DNA from: Acidobacteriaceae bacterium
Lineage (GTDB): Bacteria; Acidobacteriota; Terriglobia; Terriglobales; Acidobacteriaceae
Assembly: GCA_003139095.1 (NCBI GenBank)
Contig: PLHW01000025.1
Location: 62,389 to 101,534, forward strand
Direction: 5' to 3'
DNA length: 39,146 nt
Every line of letters starts with the position of its first letter. Position 1 is the stretch's first letter. Of the stretch, positions 9,614 through 16,876 are shown one piece after another. The notes under the pieces are model-generated. The model did not search any database, was not told the origin of the DNA, and was given only the letters and a program-made list of their open reading frames with translations. The translations under genes and the position numbers were made by a program.

Positions 9614-10948
9614 ATGCCCACAGCTGAACGGACTTCCCTCAACCTCACCCGCATTCGCTCCCAATTCCCATCCCTATCCCAAACCGTCAACCAACGCCCC
9701 GCAGTCTTCCTCGACGGTCCCGGCGGAACGCAGGTTCCGCAGCGCGTCATCGACGCCATCTCCAACTATCTCGCGCACCACAACGCCAACACTGGCGGAG
9801 CTTTCGAGACCAGCCGCAACACCGACCGCATCGTCGCCGAAGCACGCGCCGCGATGGCCGACTTCCTCCACTGCGATGCCGACGAAATCGTCTTCGGCCC
9901 CAACATGACCACGCTCACCTACGCTCTCAGCCGTTCCCTCGGCCGCGAACTCGGTCCCGGCGATGAGATCGTCCTCACTCTCCTCGATCACGACGCCAAC
10001 TTCTCTCCCTGGAAAGCCCTCGAAGAAACCGGCGCGACAATTCACACCGCCCGCTTCAATCCTGCCGATTGCACCCTCGACATGCACGACCTCGCCCGCC
10101 AGATCTCCAGTCACACGCGCCTCGTCGCCGTCGGTTACGCATCCAACGCTGTCGGAACCATCAACCCGGTCGATGAAGTCGTCCGCCTCGCCCGCCAGTC
10201 CGGAGCTCTCACCTTCATCGACGCCGTCCACTACGCTCCTCACGGCCTCATCGACGTGCGCGCCCTCGACTGCGACTTCCTCGCCTGCTCCACCTACAAG
10301 TTCTTCGGCCCGCACATGGGAGTCCTCTATGGCAAACGCAATCACCTCAAGCGCCTGCGCCCTTATAAGGTTCGTCCCAACACCAACAACATCCCCAACT
10401 GCTGGGAGTGGGGCACGCTCAACCACGAGTGCATCGCCGGCATCAAAGCCTGCGTCGATTACTGGGAAGATCTCGGCCGAACCGCAGAGACGGGCGAAAC
10501 TCCGTCTCCCTCCACAGCTCGCGCGTCCTCCGCAGCCAGCGCGTCTTCCTCGGCAACTCGCGCGTCCTCCGCAATCTCCCGCCGCGAAGCCATTGTCGCC
10601 GCGCACGAAGCCATTCATCCCCACGAGCGCGCCCTCACCGAGAGAATGTTGTCGGGCCTGCTCTCCATCCCAGGCGCAAAGCTTTACGGCATCTCCGACC
10701 CGCGCCGACTCGACCAGCGCTGCGCCACCTTCGCCGTCCGCATCCAAGGCCACACGCCGCTCGAGCTTGCCACCAAGCTGGGCGAGCGCGGCTTCTTCAC
10801 CTGGGACGGCAATTACTACGCCCTCAATCTAACCGAGCAGTTGGACGTAGAACGAACCGGCGGCTTCCTCCGCATCGGCTTAGTGCACTACAACACCATG
10901 GAAGAAGTCGACAGCCTGCTAGCCGCGTTGCGCGAAATCGCCAAGTAA
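9614..10948 (+). CDS. Cysteine desulfurase-like class V aminotransferase (SufS-like)
   Basis: This 444-aa PLP enzyme has the fold of SufS and NifS. Residues 34-36 begin the substrate-entry signature (FLDGPGGTQVPQRVIDA), followed by a DHDANFSPW segment, the FIDAVHYAPH aspartate region, and STYKFFGPHMGVLYG with the PLP lysine. It best resembles the VC1184-type 'cysteine desulfurase-like' subfamily, whose true substrate is uncertain. Between GRTAETGETPS and REAIVAAHE there is an Ala/Ser-rich insert of about 30 residues produced by a short DNA repeat. No suf or isc genes are nearby. The ATG at 9614 lacks a clear Shine-Dalgarno sequence, and I kept it because it gives the expected N-terminus. Confidence 0.82.
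   Translation: MPTAERTSLNLTRIRSQFPSLSQTVNQRPAVFLDGPGGTQVPQRVIDAISNYLAHHNANTGGAFETSRNTDRIVAEARAAMADFLHCDADEIVFGPNMTTLTYALSRSLGRELGPGDEIVLTLLDHDANFSPWKALEETGATIHTARFNPADCTLDMHDLARQISSHTRLVAVGYASNAVGTINPVDEVVRLARQSGALTFIDAVHYAPHGLIDVRALDCDFLACSTYKFFGPHMGVLYGKRNHLKRLRPYKVRPNTNNIPNCWEWGTLNHECIAGIKACVDYWEDLGRTAETGETPSPSTARASSAASASSSATRASSAISRREAIVAAHEAIHPHERALTERMLSGLLSIPGAKLYGISDPRRLDQRCATFAVRIQGHTPLELATKLGERGFFTWDGNYYALNLTEQLDVERTGGFLRIGLVHYNTMEEVDSLLAALREIAK
10519..10580 (+). repeat. In-frame minisatellite inside the desulfurase-like gene
   Basis: GCGCGTCYTCC-type units start at 10521, 10539 and 10560, so their spacings of 18 and 21 bases keep the frame. They encode an Ala/Ser/Arg-rich loop (RASSA, SASSS, RASSA) where related proteins have a short turn. 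This looks like a local expansion tolerated in a surface loop. Confidence 0.6.
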
Positions 10949-11424
10949 GTTGACTCCAAAAAAAGTAAGTTGGCTCCAAGAGTAGGTGTCATCCTAAGAG
11001 TGTGTGACTTTCTTTGATGTCATCCTGAGCGCAGCAGGTGGACTCGCGAATGCGAGTCCACCCGCGGAGTCGAAGGACCCCTACGCGCCAGATCTCACCC
11101 CATCCGCCTCAGGGGATTCTCCCCGTCCACTCGACCGCTTCGCCCTCCCAGTTCCCCAAACCCTTGTCATTCCGAGCCCGAGCGAAGCGAGTGGACGAGG
11201 AATCTCATGCTCCCGGATAGCCTGATCGCTGAGTTCGTCCCATGTGAAGGCTTCGGCGCTTTGGAGTTTAAACTAAGCTGTCATCGACGACTCTGGTGTG
11301 GGCGGGAGGATTCCGGGCGATCGCGGCGGGGGCTCTGCTACGACGCGGCGGGGGAGCATGAGATTCCTCCCTTTGGTCGGAATGACAAGAGCGAAGAACT
11401 GACATCTGGCAACTGACAACTGCC
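10949..11424. other. Repeat-rich intergenic region without a gene
   Basis: The region starts with a 20-bp-scale duplication of AAGTAAGTTGRCTCCAA (10944-10980) that begins within the upstream stop codon. A block reading GTCATCCTGAGCG (11018-11032) is followed by the perfect hairpin GGTGGACTCGC-gaat-GCGAGTCCACC (11037-11062) and then GGAGTCGAAGGACCC. Finally an inverted pair of GTCATTCCGA...GAGGAATCTCATGC elements spans 11166-11214 and 11351-11386. These are known types of dispersed bacterial intergenic repeat. Short open frames here read through the repeats and are not supported as genes. Confidence 0.7.
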
Positions 11425-12783
11425 CTACATCCCCGGCAATTTCATCCCCGCCATGCGCCGCGCAAAACTGGGCTTGCCCATCTGCTTGAACATCTTCCGC
11501 ATCTGCGCATACTGTCGCAGCAGGTTATTCACTTCCTGCACCGTCGTTCCCGACCCGCGCGCAATCCGCTTCCTTCGGCTGCCATTAATCGACTCGTGAT
11601 GATTCCGCTCATACGTCGTCATCGAGTTAATAATCGCTTCCACGCGGTTAATCTGCTTGTCGTCTACCTTGTCCGCCGCTTTTTGCAATCCCTGAAACGC
11701 GCCAATCGACGGCAGCATCCCCATCAAACTTTGCAGCGAGCCCATCTTGCGCACCGACCGCAGTTGCTCGCGGAAATCCTCCAGCGAAAAGCCCTCGCGC
11801 GAAAATGCCTTCGTCGCCAGCTCTTCCGCCTTCTTCTTGTCGATCTGCGACTCCGCCTTTTCGATCAGCGACAGAATGTCGCCCATCCCCAGAATCCGCG
11901 ACACAATCCGGTCGGGATGAAACGGCTCCAGCGCATCGTACTTTTCGCCAATGCCAATAAACTTGATCGGCTGGCCCGTGACCTGGCGAATCGAAATCGC
12001 CGCGCCGCCGCGCGCGTCGCCGTCCATCTTTGTAAGTACAACTCCGGTCAGCGTCAGCTTCTTGTGGAACTCGTCCGCCGAATTCACCGCGTCCTGCCCG
12101 GTCATCGAATCGGCGACAAACAGAATTTCCTGCGGATTCAGCAGCCGCTTCAGCGACTGCATCTCCTCCATCAGTTGATCGTCAATGTGCAGCCGGCCGG
12201 CGGTATCCACGATGAGCACGTCGCAACCCGTGTTGATCGCCTCGCGCCGCGCCTCTTTCGCCAGTCGCTCCACGGTCGCGGTGTTCGCCTCGCCAACCTC
12301 GCCTTCGTAAATGTTTGCCTTGATCGCCGCCGCGACTACTTTCAGTTGCTCGCGCGCCGCCGGACGATACACGTCCACCGACACCAGCAGCGGCCGGTGT
12401 CCGCCATTCTTCAGCCAGTTCGCCAGCTTGCCCGACGTCGTCGTTTTGCCCGACCCTTGCAGGCCCGCCATCAGCACCACCGTCGGCGGCTGCGACGCGA
12501 ACTTCATCTTCGCCGTGTCTTTCCCCAGCGTCTCGACCAGCTCGTCGCGCACAATCTTGATGACCTGCTCGCCCGGCGAGAGCGCTGTCATCACCTGCTG
12601 CCCCACCGCCTTCGCCTGAATGCGGTCGATCAGGTCCTTCACCACTTTGAAGTTGACGTCGGCCTCAAGCAGCGCCAGCCGGATCTGCTTCATCGCGTCG
12701 GCAATGTTCTCTTCGGTAAGAACCGCCTGCCCGCGCAGGCTCTTGAACGCTCGTTGCAGTTTTTCCTGTAGATTTTCAAACAT
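11425..12783 (-). CDS. ffh: Signal recognition particle protein Ffh
   Basis: This 452-aa GTPase binds 4.5S RNA and signal sequences and delivers nascent membrane proteins to FtsY. The N-terminal helical bundle is followed by the P-loop GLQGSGKTTTSGK (107-119), the DVYRPAAREQL motif, DTAGRLH, TKMDGDARGG and GIGEKYDALEPFHPDR. The C-terminal M domain keeps SRRKRIARGSGTTVQEVN, the SRP-RNA-binding helix-turn-helix, and a methionine-rich end (KMFKQM, RRMAGMKLPGM). Length is normal. The ATG at 12781-12783 lies inside a 15-bp tandem repeat and has no strong Shine-Dalgarno sequence. The gene diverges from the Sel1-repeat gene. No 4.5S RNA gene was seen nearby. Confidence 0.96.
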   Translation of the reverse strand: MFENLQEKLQRAFKSLRGQAVLTEENIADAMKQIRLALLEADVNFKVVKDLIDRIQAKAVGQQVMTALSPGEQVIKIVRDELVETLGKDTAKMKFASQPPTVVLMAGLQGSGKTTTSGKLANWLKNGGHRPLLVSVDVYRPAAREQLKVVAAAIKANIYEGEVGEANTATVERLAKEARREAINTGCDVLIVDTAGRLHIDDQLMEEMQSLKRLLNPQEILFVADSMTGQDAVNSADEFHKKLTLTGVVLTKMDGDARGGAAISIRQVTGQPIKFIGIGEKYDALEPFHPDRIVSRILGMGDILSLIEKAESQIDKKKAEELATKAFSREGFSLEDFREQLRSVRKMGSLQSLMGMLPSIGAFQGLQKAADKVDDKQINRVEAIINSMTTYERNHHESINGSRRKRIARGSGTTVQEVNNLLRQYAQMRKMFKQMGKPSFARRMAGMKLPGM

Positions 12784-12827
12784 ACGATTCTCAAAAATAC
12801 GATTCTTAAAAATACGATTCTGAAAAG
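12772..12827 (-). repeat. 15-bp tandem repeat carrying the ffh start codon
   Basis: Read on the minus strand, units of the form CGTATTTTTNAGAAT occupy 12787-12801 and 12802-12816, with a partial unit at 12817-12827. The unit nearest the gene (12772-12786, CGTATGTTTGAAAAT) contains the ffh ATG and its first codons. The repeat therefore forms the immediate 5' leader, where the ribosome-binding site should be. Confidence 0.75.
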
Positions 12828-12925
12828 TGACGACGAGCCCCTATTTTAGCAGTCCGCTTCGGCAAACCTCCCGCCCATCCCTTCGGCGGTACAATAAACG
12901 CGACCTTCCAAGCCAGAGGAATTTT

Positions 12926-14719
12926 GTGATTGCCCGAGCCCGCACGGCTCTTCTTGCGCTCCTCGTCTGCGCCTGCCTCGAATCTCCCTCCGTCGCGCAA
13001 TCCACCGTGATGGCCGCGCCAAATCAAGCCGCCGCGCCGAATGCGGCCGCGAACCCTGCCGCGCCGAATGCCGCTGCAACTCCCAAGGCCACCGTTGGCC
13101 GAATCGACGTTCGCGCCCAGTCCGACCGCGTCACCATCTCCATCGCCATCACCGCCCCCATCGTCCCCACTTCTGACCGCGTCTCCAATCCCGATCGCCT
13201 CGTCTTCGACTTCCCCGAATCCATCCTCAAAGGTGCCAACCGCCAAATCCCCGTGAACCACGGCCCCGTCAAGGGTCTCCGCCTCTCGCTCTTTAGCGTC
13301 CACCCGCCAATCACGCGCCTCGTCGTCGACCTCGCGCAGCCGCTCGATTTCCACCTCACCACCACCGACCACGAATTAGTAATCGACCTTCTATTCTCGA
13401 AAGCCGGCGCATCTGCTGCGCCCACTCCCGCCTCGCCAGCGATTGACGCATCCGCAACTCCGCCGTCGCCGCAACCCGCGCCCGAAGCCCCGCCCGCAGC
13501 CAACTCCGAACCTCAGCCCAAACCAGCCCCCCGCCCGAACACTCCCGGCGCTTACGCTCTATTGGCCCAAGCCAAATCGTTGACCGTCGATGCCCTCCAA
13601 TCCCTCGAGGACAAATCCGCCGCCGGCGATCCCGAATCCCAAACCCTCCTCGCCCTCGCCTACCACTCCGGTGTCCTGCTCAAGCAAGACGACGCCGAAG
13701 CCCTCCGCCTCCTCCGCCTCGCCGCCGACCGCAACTACCTCGCCGCCGAGGAGTCTCTCGGCATCTTCTCCCAAACCGGAGTCGGCCAACCGCCCTCGCC
13801 CGCCGACGCGCTCCGCTGGTACACCCTCGCCGCCGACCACGGCTCCCCTGACGCCGCCACCGATCTCGCCCTGATGTACGTCAACGGCAAGGGCGTTGAC
13901 CGCGACGTCCCCAAAGCCATCGCCTGGTTTCGCCGCGCCGCCGAGGCCGGCGACTCCTCCGCCCAGTACAACCTCGCGCTCATGTACGAGCGCGGCGAAG
14001 GCCTTCCCCAGGATTATGCCCAGGCCATTCGGTGGCTCACCGCTGCCGCCGATGCCGGCCTCGTTCCCGCCATGCTCGATCTCGCCGAAACTTATTTTCA
14101 GCCTCCCTCTGCCTCCATTCCCAAAGACGTCCTGCACGCCGTCCACTATTTTCAAAAGGCCGCCGAACTTGGCAGCGCTCCCGCCCAAGTCAATCTCGGC
14201 ACAATTTATGCCAAAGGCCTGCAAGGCAAAGTCGATTTCGCCGAGGCCGTCAAGTGGTATCAAAAAGCCGCCGATCAGGGTGACCGCGACGCCGAGTGCG
14301 CCCTCGGTGTCAGCTATGCGCTCGGCGAGGGCGTCCCCGTCGACTACGATCAGGCCCGCCGCTGGCTCACTTCCGCCGCCGACCAGGGACAGGCCCAGGC
14401 CCAGTTCGATCTCGCCATGATGTTCGAAGAGGGCAAAGGCTCTCCCACCGCGCCCGATCTCGCCGCCCACTACTACGCGCTCGCCGCCGAGCAGGGCCTG
14501 CCCCGCGCCCAACTCAAGCTTGGCTCCATGCTCGCCCGCAACAAGGACTCCCGCGCCGACCGCATCGCCGCCTACAAGTGGCTCATGCTTGCCCAGGATT
14601 CGCTCAAAGAGCCCTCGCCCGCCTTCGCCGATCTGCGCAAATTAATGGATGCGAAAGAAATCGAAGAAGCCAGCCAACAAGTCGATAACTGGCGCCTGAC
14701 CCACCCCAAACGCCCCTAG
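12926..14719 (+). CDS. Exported AMIN-domain and Sel1-repeat protein
   Basis: This is a 597-aa protein from a GTG start at 12926 with AGAGGA at 12915-12920. A signal peptide (RARTALLALLVCACLESPSVAQS) leads to an Ala/Pro-rich linker and an AMIN-like beta domain (about residues 58-125: VGRIDVRAQSDRVTISI...HPPITRLVVDLAQPLDFHL), which in other proteins binds peptidoglycan or targets the periplasm. A second Pro-rich linker follows. The rest is a run of about nine Sel1/TPR-like repeats of the form A..G...AQ..LA.MY..G.G...D. A scaffolding or envelope-assembly role is likely. The partner is unknown. It diverges from ffh. Confidence 0.85.
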   Translation: MIARARTALLALLVCACLESPSVAQSTVMAAPNQAAAPNAAANPAAPNAAATPKATVGRIDVRAQSDRVTISIAITAPIVPTSDRVSNPDRLVFDFPESILKGANRQIPVNHGPVKGLRLSLFSVHPPITRLVVDLAQPLDFHLTTTDHELVIDLLFSKAGASAAPTPASPAIDASATPPSPQPAPEAPPAANSEPQPKPAPRPNTPGAYALLAQAKSLTVDALQSLEDKSAAGDPESQTLLALAYHSGVLLKQDDAEALRLLRLAADRNYLAAEESLGIFSQTGVGQPPSPADALRWYTLAADHGSPDAATDLALMYVNGKGVDRDVPKAIAWFRRAAEAGDSSAQYNLALMYERGEGLPQDYAQAIRWLTAAADAGLVPAMLDLAETYFQPPSASIPKDVLHAVHYFQKAAELGSAPAQVNLGTIYAKGLQGKVDFAEAVKWYQKAADQGDRDAECALGVSYALGEGVPVDYDQARRWLTSAADQGQAQAQFDLAMMFEEGKGSPTAPDLAAHYYALAAEQGLPRAQLKLGSMLARNKDSRADRIAAYKWLMLAQDSLKEPSPAFADLRKLMDAKEIEEASQQVDNWRLTHPKRP

Positions 14720-14835
14720 CTACGCTAGTAGCCTATGGTGTAAGTCTGGATGCGTGAGCGGAAAATGCTGAACGAATCCACAGACTCATGAGTGGAGCGC
14801 GCGAATCGCTCACCGGGCCCGACAAGTCCGGCAGT

Positions 14836-15534
14836 CTAGATCCGTTTGATTGTCGCGAACCAGGCCGGTGCACCGTGGTCATCGTGGAATCTCGTCCGAA
14901 TGCGGTCCGGTTCGATTGCGGCGACATTCCAACCATTGCTGGGGCTGAATGCCGCTCTCAGCTCATCCCGAAGGATGGGGTGCGGGCCAGTATCGCGACC
15001 ATCGTCACTGAAGCACAACACATACAGGGTTCCATCGTGCTGGGTCACCGACGCTAGACTCGCAACGTATCGCATTCGCTCGTCGCCGTCGAAGGTGTGG
15101 AACAGTCCGCAGTCCAGCACCGTCTCAAACATGCGCCCCAGACGCTCCAACTGGAAGGCGTCAGCCGCAGCGAACTCAACCTCGATCCCACGGTCGGCGG
15201 CTTTCTGTCGGGCCATCGCCAGTGCCGTTTCGGCCACGTCAACGCCCAGAACCGACAATCCCAGGGAGGCGACGTGAAGAGTGTTTTCGCCGGTCCCGCA
15301 GCCCGCATCGAGCACCGCTCCGGCGAATCCACCTTCGGATGCCAAACGCACTACTGCGGGCTGCGGCTGGCCAATATCCCAAGGCGCCGGGCCGTCGTGG
15401 TACGACGCATCCCAAGGCAATCCCGACAGCCGTTCGTGACTGGTCGGGTGCCGACCACTGAACGGATCGTCAGCAAAATTTCCTGATCGCTCCGACAACT
15501 TCGTTCCCTCCTGCAACCGATCTTCCCACCTCAT
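14836..15534 (-). CDS. Class I SAM-dependent methyltransferase
   Basis: This 232-aa protein has the methyltransferase glycine-rich motif VLDAGCGTGENTLHVA (about residues 73-88), the acidic residue in VLGVDVAETALAMA, and the AADAFQLERLGRMFETVLDCGLFH region that forms motifs II-III. Upstream of the core is PWDASYHDGPAPWDIGQPQP, seen in TehB/thiopurine-type small-molecule methyltransferases. The acceptor substrate is not evident. The ATG at 15534 has only a weak purine stretch upstream, and initiation a little further in cannot be excluded. It is followed by a 116-bp spacer before the convergent Sel1-repeat gene and sits upstream-to-downstream with the deacetylase-family gene on the same strand. 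Confidence 0.82.
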   Translation of the reverse strand: MRWEDRLQEGTKLSERSGNFADDPFSGRHPTSHERLSGLPWDASYHDGPAPWDIGQPQPAVVRLASEGGFAGAVLDAGCGTGENTLHVASLGLSVLGVDVAETALAMARQKAADRGIEVEFAAADAFQLERLGRMFETVLDCGLFHTFDGDERMRYVASLASVTQHDGTLYVLCFSDDGRDTGPHPILRDELRAAFSPSNGWNVAAIEPDRIRTRFHDDHGAPAWFATIKRI

Positions 15535-15563
15535 CGTTGCACGCCAACCCAGCTAAATGAATT

Positions 15564-15619
15564 GAAAATTACGAAATCCCAAAATTTCCCAATTACCCAA
15601 TTACAAAATTACAAATTAG
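15564..15619. repeat. Array with 8-bp period (CMMAATTA type)
   Basis: Seven consecutive 8-mers can be read: GAAAATTA, CGAAATCC, CAAAATTT, CCCAATTA, CCCAATTA, CAAAATTA, CAAATTAG. The array lies between two minus-strand genes and ends 12 bases before the stop codon of the deacetylase-family gene. Confidence 0.7.
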
Positions 15620-15631
15620 ACTCCTCGTCCC

Positions 15632-16615
15632 CTACTTCCCAAACACTTCCTTCGCCGCAATCACCGTATTTGCGTGGATCGTCACCGTATCCTCCAGCCT
15701 GTGCGCATACCCGCCCGCAAACGTCACCATCACCGGAATCCCCTCTGCCTTCGCCAGCCGGAATACCAGCTCATCCCTCTGCTTCAACCCCTCAATCGTC
15801 AGCGCCAGCCCACCCAGTTGGTCGTCATAATAAGGATCCGCTCCCGCCACATAGCAAAGCAGCTCCGGCCTGAATCTCTGCAAGCCCATGCTGAACGCGC
15901 TCCCCAAACACGCCAGATATTCGCCATCGCCCATCCCATCCGGCAAATTCATATCGAGCGACGACGGCGGCTTGAACGCCGGATAGTTATTTTCCTGGTG
16001 CAATGAAATCGTGAACACATCCGTCTGCGTCCGTCGCGTCCGCCCCATCTCAATCGGATTCTGCGCCCCCGCCACGACCCCCACGCGATTGCCCGGCGCC
16101 GCCGGCGCAAAAATCACCGCCGTCCCGTTACCCTGATGCACATCGCAGTCCAGCGTCATCGCCGTCCGGATCTTCTCGTCCCTTTGCATCCGCCGGATGG
16201 CCACCGCAATATCGTTAATCATGCAGAAGCCTTCTCCGTGATCCGGAAACGCATGATGGAATCCGCCCCCAATGCTGATCGCCACTCCATCGTTCAGCGC
16301 ATAATCCGCCGCCAGCATCGACCCGCCCGCCGCCAGCCAATATGCCCGCACCAGGTCCGCAGAGTACGGCACCTCCATCTCCAGTTCCTCGCGCGCGCTC
16401 AGCGTCCCCGTTTTCAGTTTGTGTACATACTGCGGCGTATGCACCAGCAGAATGTCCTCGTCGCTGGCCGCCCGCGGAGACACAAAGTCCGACGCGTCCG
16501 CCACCTTCAGCGTCACCAGCCGGTCGTGCACCGCTTTATATTTCTCGCCTGGAAAAACGTGAGACCCGATCGGCAGGAAGTAGTCGTCGCTGTAAATTAA
16601 TTTGAAAGGCAGCAT
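15632..16615 (-). CDS. Histone deacetylase-family (AcuC-like) hydrolase
   Basis: This 327-aa metal-dependent amidohydrolase belongs to the arginase/deacetylase fold. The catalytic core is complete: GGGFHHAFPDHGEGFCMINDIAVA holds the tandem histidines, TLDCDVHQGNGTA gives the Asp-His zinc ligands, and AGADPYYDDQLGG gives the second Asp. TFAGGYAHRLEDTV ends the active site. Bacterial relatives deacetylate acetyl-CoA synthetase (AcuC), polyamines or other small acyl-amines. The neighbourhood gives no acs gene, so the substrate is open. The start gives MLPFKLIYSDDYFLPIGSHVFPGEKY, the usual opening of this family. Confidence 0.9.
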   Translation of the reverse strand: MLPFKLIYSDDYFLPIGSHVFPGEKYKAVHDRLVTLKVADASDFVSPRAASDEDILLVHTPQYVHKLKTGTLSAREELEMEVPYSADLVRAYWLAAGGSMLAADYALNDGVAISIGGGFHHAFPDHGEGFCMINDIAVAIRRMQRDEKIRTAMTLDCDVHQGNGTAVIFAPAAPGNRVGVVAGAQNPIEMGRTRRTQTDVFTISLHQENNYPAFKPPSSLDMNLPDGMGDGEYLACLGSAFSMGLQRFRPELLCYVAGADPYYDDQLGGLALTIEGLKQRDELVFRLAKAEGIPVMVTFAGGYAHRLEDTVTIHANTVIAAKEVFGK

Positions 16616-16682
16616 GCGGCATTCGAACGCGAAAACCCCATATCATACGCGTCCTCGCCCCTTTTGGCAGGAATCCCCATCA

Positions 16683-16739
16683 CCCGAGCTCCGTAGCGCC
16701 GGCTTCTCGCCGGCTGTCGCGGGGCGTCCTCGCCCCCGC
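16683..16739. repeat. REP-like palindromes upstream of polA
   Basis: GCCGGC-ttctc-GCCGGC (about 16699-16715) is followed by GCGGGGCG (16719-16726) and CGCCCCCGC (16731-16739) around TCCT. The second stem shares GGGCGTCCYCGCCC with 8751-8764. They lie in the 261-bp divergent spacer between the deacetylase-family gene and polA. A second dispersed element, CTCCGCGCCCTCCGCG (about 16818-16845), follows and recurs in inverted, degenerate form near 24580-24615. Confidence 0.6.
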
Positions 16740-16876
16740 ATCCATTGTAAGGTTGCGTTTTGTGCGACGTTAGGTTGCGGCTTTCGCTCATACCTCACAG
16801 TCCCAAAAAAATCTCCGCGCCCTCCGCGCCCTCCGCGTTCAAACCTCCGGCCCCGCAAGCTGCTAAACTGACCCCA

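Noticed and set aside
11004-11416. Short plus-strand genes between the desulfurase-like gene and ffh
   Set aside because: Their peptides are read-through of known-type intergenic repeats in several frames.
14720-14835. Possible small RNA or gene in the spacer after the Sel1-repeat gene
   Set aside because: Only a weak distant GTGAGCG/CGCTCAC complementarity was seen, with no promoter or terminator.
16760-16876. Earlier ATG start for polA
   Set aside because: The added residues translate a dispersed CTCCGCGCC repeat and there is no ribosome-binding site.
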